The notes beneath the pieces were generated by a model. It searched no databases, was not told where the DNA came from, and worked only from the letters and a program-made list of their open reading frames with translations. From Kocuria subflava (GTDB lineage: Bacteria; Actinomycetota; Actinomycetes; Actinomycetales; Micrococcaceae), in the NCBI RefSeq assembly GCF_012163155.1, contig NZ_JAAVUN010000023.1:1-38726 (forward strand): a DNA stretch of 38,726 nt, given 5' to 3'. Positions within the stretch are counted from its first letter, which is position 1. Each line of letters opens with the position of its first letter. Below are positions 36,958-38,726 of this stretch, piece by piece. Both the position numbers and the translations under genes were made by a program.

Positions 36958-37042
36958 AACGATCATGAGTTCCGGTGCGTAGCCCTGGCTGGCCGGACGG
37001 CAACCCTCTCCCGTAGCGGGGTGCCCCAGGTGAGGATCGGGC
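36958..37042 (+). promoter_or_regulatory. SAM-IV riboswitch upstream of the flavin monooxygenase
   Basis: P1 pairs CGATC (36960-36964) with GATCG (37035-37039). GATCATGAG, GGCCGGACGGCAACCC and GGGGTGCCCCAGGTGAGGATC appear in the order of the actinobacterial SAM-IV consensus (TCATGAG...GGCAACCCTC...GGGGTGCCCCGGGTGA). It lies 115 nt before the monooxygenase GTG, whose ribosome binding site AGGAGA is within a 10-bp palindrome CTCCTAGGAG (37140-37149). This suggests repression by S-adenosylmethionine when sulfur is plentiful. Confidence 0.88.
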
Positions 37043-37156
37043 CGCACGACACACCGCGTGTGGCAAGTACGGCGCACCCAAGCGCTGGACCCGCAGGATG
37101 GTCATCGCAGGTGGCGCGCGGGGCGTGGGTCTGAGCAGACTCCTAGGAGACCTCGC

Positions 37157-38578
37157 GTGAGCAAGCGGATTTCCCTCAACGCATTCGACATGACATGTGT
37201 GGGCCATCAGAGCTTCGGCCTGTGGCGTCACCCGCGCTCGCGGGCCACCGAGTACAACACCATCGAGTACTGGACTGACGTGGCCAAGACCCTGGAGCGC
37301 GGCAAGTTCGATGCCCTGTTCCTGGCGGACGTGGTGGGGATTTATGACGTCTACAAGAACTCCGCGGCACCATCCATTGCCGACGGCGCACAGGTTCCGG
37401 TCAACGATCCCTTCATGCAGATCTCCGCCATGGCGGCAGTGACCAAGAGCTTGGGCTTTGGCGTGACCATCGCTGTGACGTACGAGCAGCCCTACACGCT
37501 GGCCCGTAAGTACGCCACGCTGGACCACCTGACCCGCGGGCGTGTGGGCTTCAACGTGGTGACCTCCTACCTGGCATCGGCCGCCGAGAACCAGGGGCTG
37601 CCGCGCCAGATCGAACACGATCTACGTTACGAGATCGCCGATGAGTTCCTGGACGTCTGCTACAAGCTCTGGGAAGGATCCTGGGAGGACGGTGCTGTGG
37701 TCAAGGACCTGGAGCGCGGTCTGTACGCAGATCCCAACCTGGTCCACCCCATCCAGCATTACGGCAAGCACTTCACCGTGCCCGGAGCCGCCCTGACCGA
37801 GCCCAGCCCGCAGCGCACTCCACTGATTTTCCAGGCCGGCGCTTCCTCCCGCGGCCAGGCCTTTGCCGGCAAGCACGCGGAGGCCGCCTTCATCACCGCC
37901 CTGCGCCCGGATCTGACCCGATACATGACGGATCGTTTCCGGGACAAGGTGGAGGACGCCGGCCGTGACCGGGACGACCTGAAGATTTACGCCATGCTCT
38001 CCGTCGTCGTGGATGAGACTGACGCCAAGGCCGAGGCCAAGTACCGCGACTACCTGCAGTACGTGAACCTGGAGTCCTCCCAGGCGATCATCGGCGGCTG
38101 GTCCGGGGTGGACCTGTCCCAGTTCGACGAGGACGAGGTGCTCAAGTACGTCCAGACCGAGTCCATCCAGTCTTTCCTGGCGCCCTTCACCATGCAGGAC
38201 AAGTCCCGCGATTGGACCCGGCGGGACATCGCCGCTCACTGCGCGATCGGTGGCATGGGTTCGGTGCTGGTGGGCTCCCCGGCGACCGTTGCGGATCAGC
38301 TGGAGACCTGGATCGACGACGGCGGCCTGGACGGCATCAACCTGGCGTACCACGTCTCCCCGGGCTCGTTCGAGGACTTCGTGGAATACGTGGTGCCTGA
38401 GCTGCAGAAGCGTGGGCGCTACCGGACCGAGTACGAGGGCTCCACCTTGCGGGAGAACCTCTACGGTGCCGGTCAGTCCAAGGTGCTGGACACCCACCCG
38501 GCGGCCAAGTACCGCGGCGCGTTCGTGGATGCACCCACCACGGCCAACACCCCGGCACGGGACCTGGCCCAGGCCTGA
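37157..38578 (+). CDS. FMN-dependent monooxygenase of the NtaA/SnaA/DmoA (LLM) family
   Basis: A 473-residue luciferase-like (bacterial two-component) monooxygenase using FMNH2 from a separate reductase. NAFDMTCVGHQSFGLWRHP at the N-terminus and LERGKFDALFLADVVGIYDVY match the dimethyl sulfide monooxygenase (DmoA)/DszA/NtaA group; VTYEQPYTLARKYATLDHLTRGRVGFNVVTS and GASSRGQAFAGKHAEAAF are flavin-binding stretches. The SAM-IV leader points to a sulfur substrate such as dimethyl sulfide, a sulfone or another organosulfur compound, used as a sulfur source. GTG start at 37157, AGGAGA 6 nt upstream. No reductase gene is in the window. Confidence 0.9.
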   Translation: MSKRISLNAFDMTCVGHQSFGLWRHPRSRATEYNTIEYWTDVAKTLERGKFDALFLADVVGIYDVYKNSAAPSIADGAQVPVNDPFMQISAMAAVTKSLGFGVTIAVTYEQPYTLARKYATLDHLTRGRVGFNVVTSYLASAAENQGLPRQIEHDLRYEIADEFLDVCYKLWEGSWEDGAVVKDLERGLYADPNLVHPIQHYGKHFTVPGAALTEPSPQRTPLIFQAGASSRGQAFAGKHAEAAFITALRPDLTRYMTDRFRDKVEDAGRDRDDLKIYAMLSVVVDETDAKAEAKYRDYLQYVNLESSQAIIGGWSGVDLSQFDEDEVLKYVQTESIQSFLAPFTMQDKSRDWTRRDIAAHCAIGGMGSVLVGSPATVADQLETWIDDGGLDGINLAYHVSPGSFEDFVEYVVPELQKRGRYRTEYEGSTLRENLYGAGQSKVLDTHPAAKYRGAFVDAPTTANTPARDLAQA

Positions 38579-38591
38579 CCTTCTCCCCTCC

Positions 38592-38630
38592 TTCCCCGCC
38601 GAGTCGGAGCCACCCCTTTCCCCGCCGAGT
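38592..38630. repeat. 13-bp direct repeat near the IS end
   Basis: TTCCCCGCCGAGT occurs at 38592-38604 and 38618-38630, 26 bp apart start to start. It lies between the monooxygenase stop and the transposase remnant, where the right or left end of the insertion sequence would be expected. It may belong to the element terminus or be a duplication beside it. Confidence 0.5.
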
Positions 38631-38644
38631 AGGCCGTTTGATCG

Positions 38645-38669
38645 CCCCTGACCCAGGCGGTTTCAGGGG
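38645..38669 (+). terminator. Weak hairpin after the monooxygenase
   Basis: CCCCTGA (38645-38651) pairs with TCAGGGG (38663-38669) around an 11-nt loop. It lies 67 bp after the monooxygenase stop, and the right arm overlaps the last codons of the transposase fragment. Only a weak candidate. Confidence 0.3.
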
Positions 38670-38726
38670 GTGAGTGCAACACGTGTGAGGAACTCGTTGA
38701 GTTTCTCAGCCGGGGTATGGAATCCC
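38663..38726 (-). mobile_element. 3' end of an IS30-type transposase gene (partial at window edge)
   Basis: On the minus strand the frame entering from the right edge ends at TGA (38665-38663) and encodes about 20 residues: GFHTPAEKLNEFLTRVALTP. The T-P-A-E-x-L/F-x-E-x-L pattern close to the C-terminus matches IS30 transposases, which end after a segment of the type RPRKTLGxxTPAE. The catalytic part lies outside the window. It implies an insertion sequence starting here, with its end somewhere in 38590-38660. Confidence 0.6.

Noticed and set aside
1-38726. CRISPR arrays, prophage or a dedicated defence island
   Set aside because: No regularly spaced repeats, cas genes, phage structural genes or toxin-antitoxin pairs were seen. 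Apart from the IS end on the right, the region looks chromosomal.

Overview
The window is high-GC DNA from a Gram-positive actinobacterium, most likely a member of the Micrococcaceae (Arthrobacter/Kocuria-like). This placement is an inference. It rests on the GC-rich third codon positions, frequent GTG starts, TGA stops on every intact gene, a heterotetrameric sarcosine oxidase operon close to the well-known Arthrobacter/Corynebacterium enzymes, and a SAM-IV riboswitch, a class found mainly in actinomycetes. Gene density is high.

Left part (1-10.8 kb). After a partial membrane-protein end and a 5'-truncated DUF805 remnant comes a DUF418 membrane protein. A FadR-type GntR regulator is divergent from soxB-soxD-soxA-soxG-purU. 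The four Sox subunits demethylate sarcosine (N-methylglycine) and can pass the methyl carbon to tetrahydrofolate. PurU then frees tetrahydrofolate by hydrolysing 10-formyl-THF. A promoter and a TCCTG-N3-CAGGA palindrome in the divergent gap are candidate control sites. Downstream lie a DUF2200 protein, a short asparaginase-domain protein, a membrane-anchored DsbA-like thiol oxidoreductase and a small membrane protein.

Middle part (10.8-26.9 kb). This holds a POT-family peptide transporter with a CurA-like oxidoreductase, a DUF1304 membrane protein divergent from a TetR regulator with a TTGAAC-N6-GTTCAA operator, an OatA-like acyltransferase with an SGNH domain, a RecQ helicase fused to a phosphoribosyltransferase-like domain, tRNA-Ser(GCT), a heavily decayed P-type cation ATPase, a prolyl oligopeptidase, and a large FAD/NAD(P)-binding protein. 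Two stretches (16811-17385 and 19784-20360) hold no gene I can recognise.

Right part (26.9-38.7 kb). A secreted 5'-nucleotidase with three S-layer homology repeats and a secreted ExeM/NucH-type nuclease form an operon for breaking down extracellular nucleic acid. Then comes a sulfur/methionine locus. On the minus strand acs-metY-(CoA-binding protein) sits behind a SAM-I (S-box) riboswitch. On the plus strand a DmoA/NtaA-type flavin monooxygenase sits behind a SAM-IV riboswitch. The two riboswitches belong to different classes and lie divergently about 100 bp apart. metY carries an in-frame TAG at codon 51. The window ends inside what looks like the 3' end of an IS30-type transposase gene.

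The most notable observations are the paired divergent SAM-I/SAM-IV riboswitches, including an acetyl-CoA synthetase under S-box control with its ribosome binding site inside the P1 helix; the amber codon in metY; the RecQ-phosphoribosyltransferase fusion; and several intergenic perfect hairpins with 23-27 bp stems.
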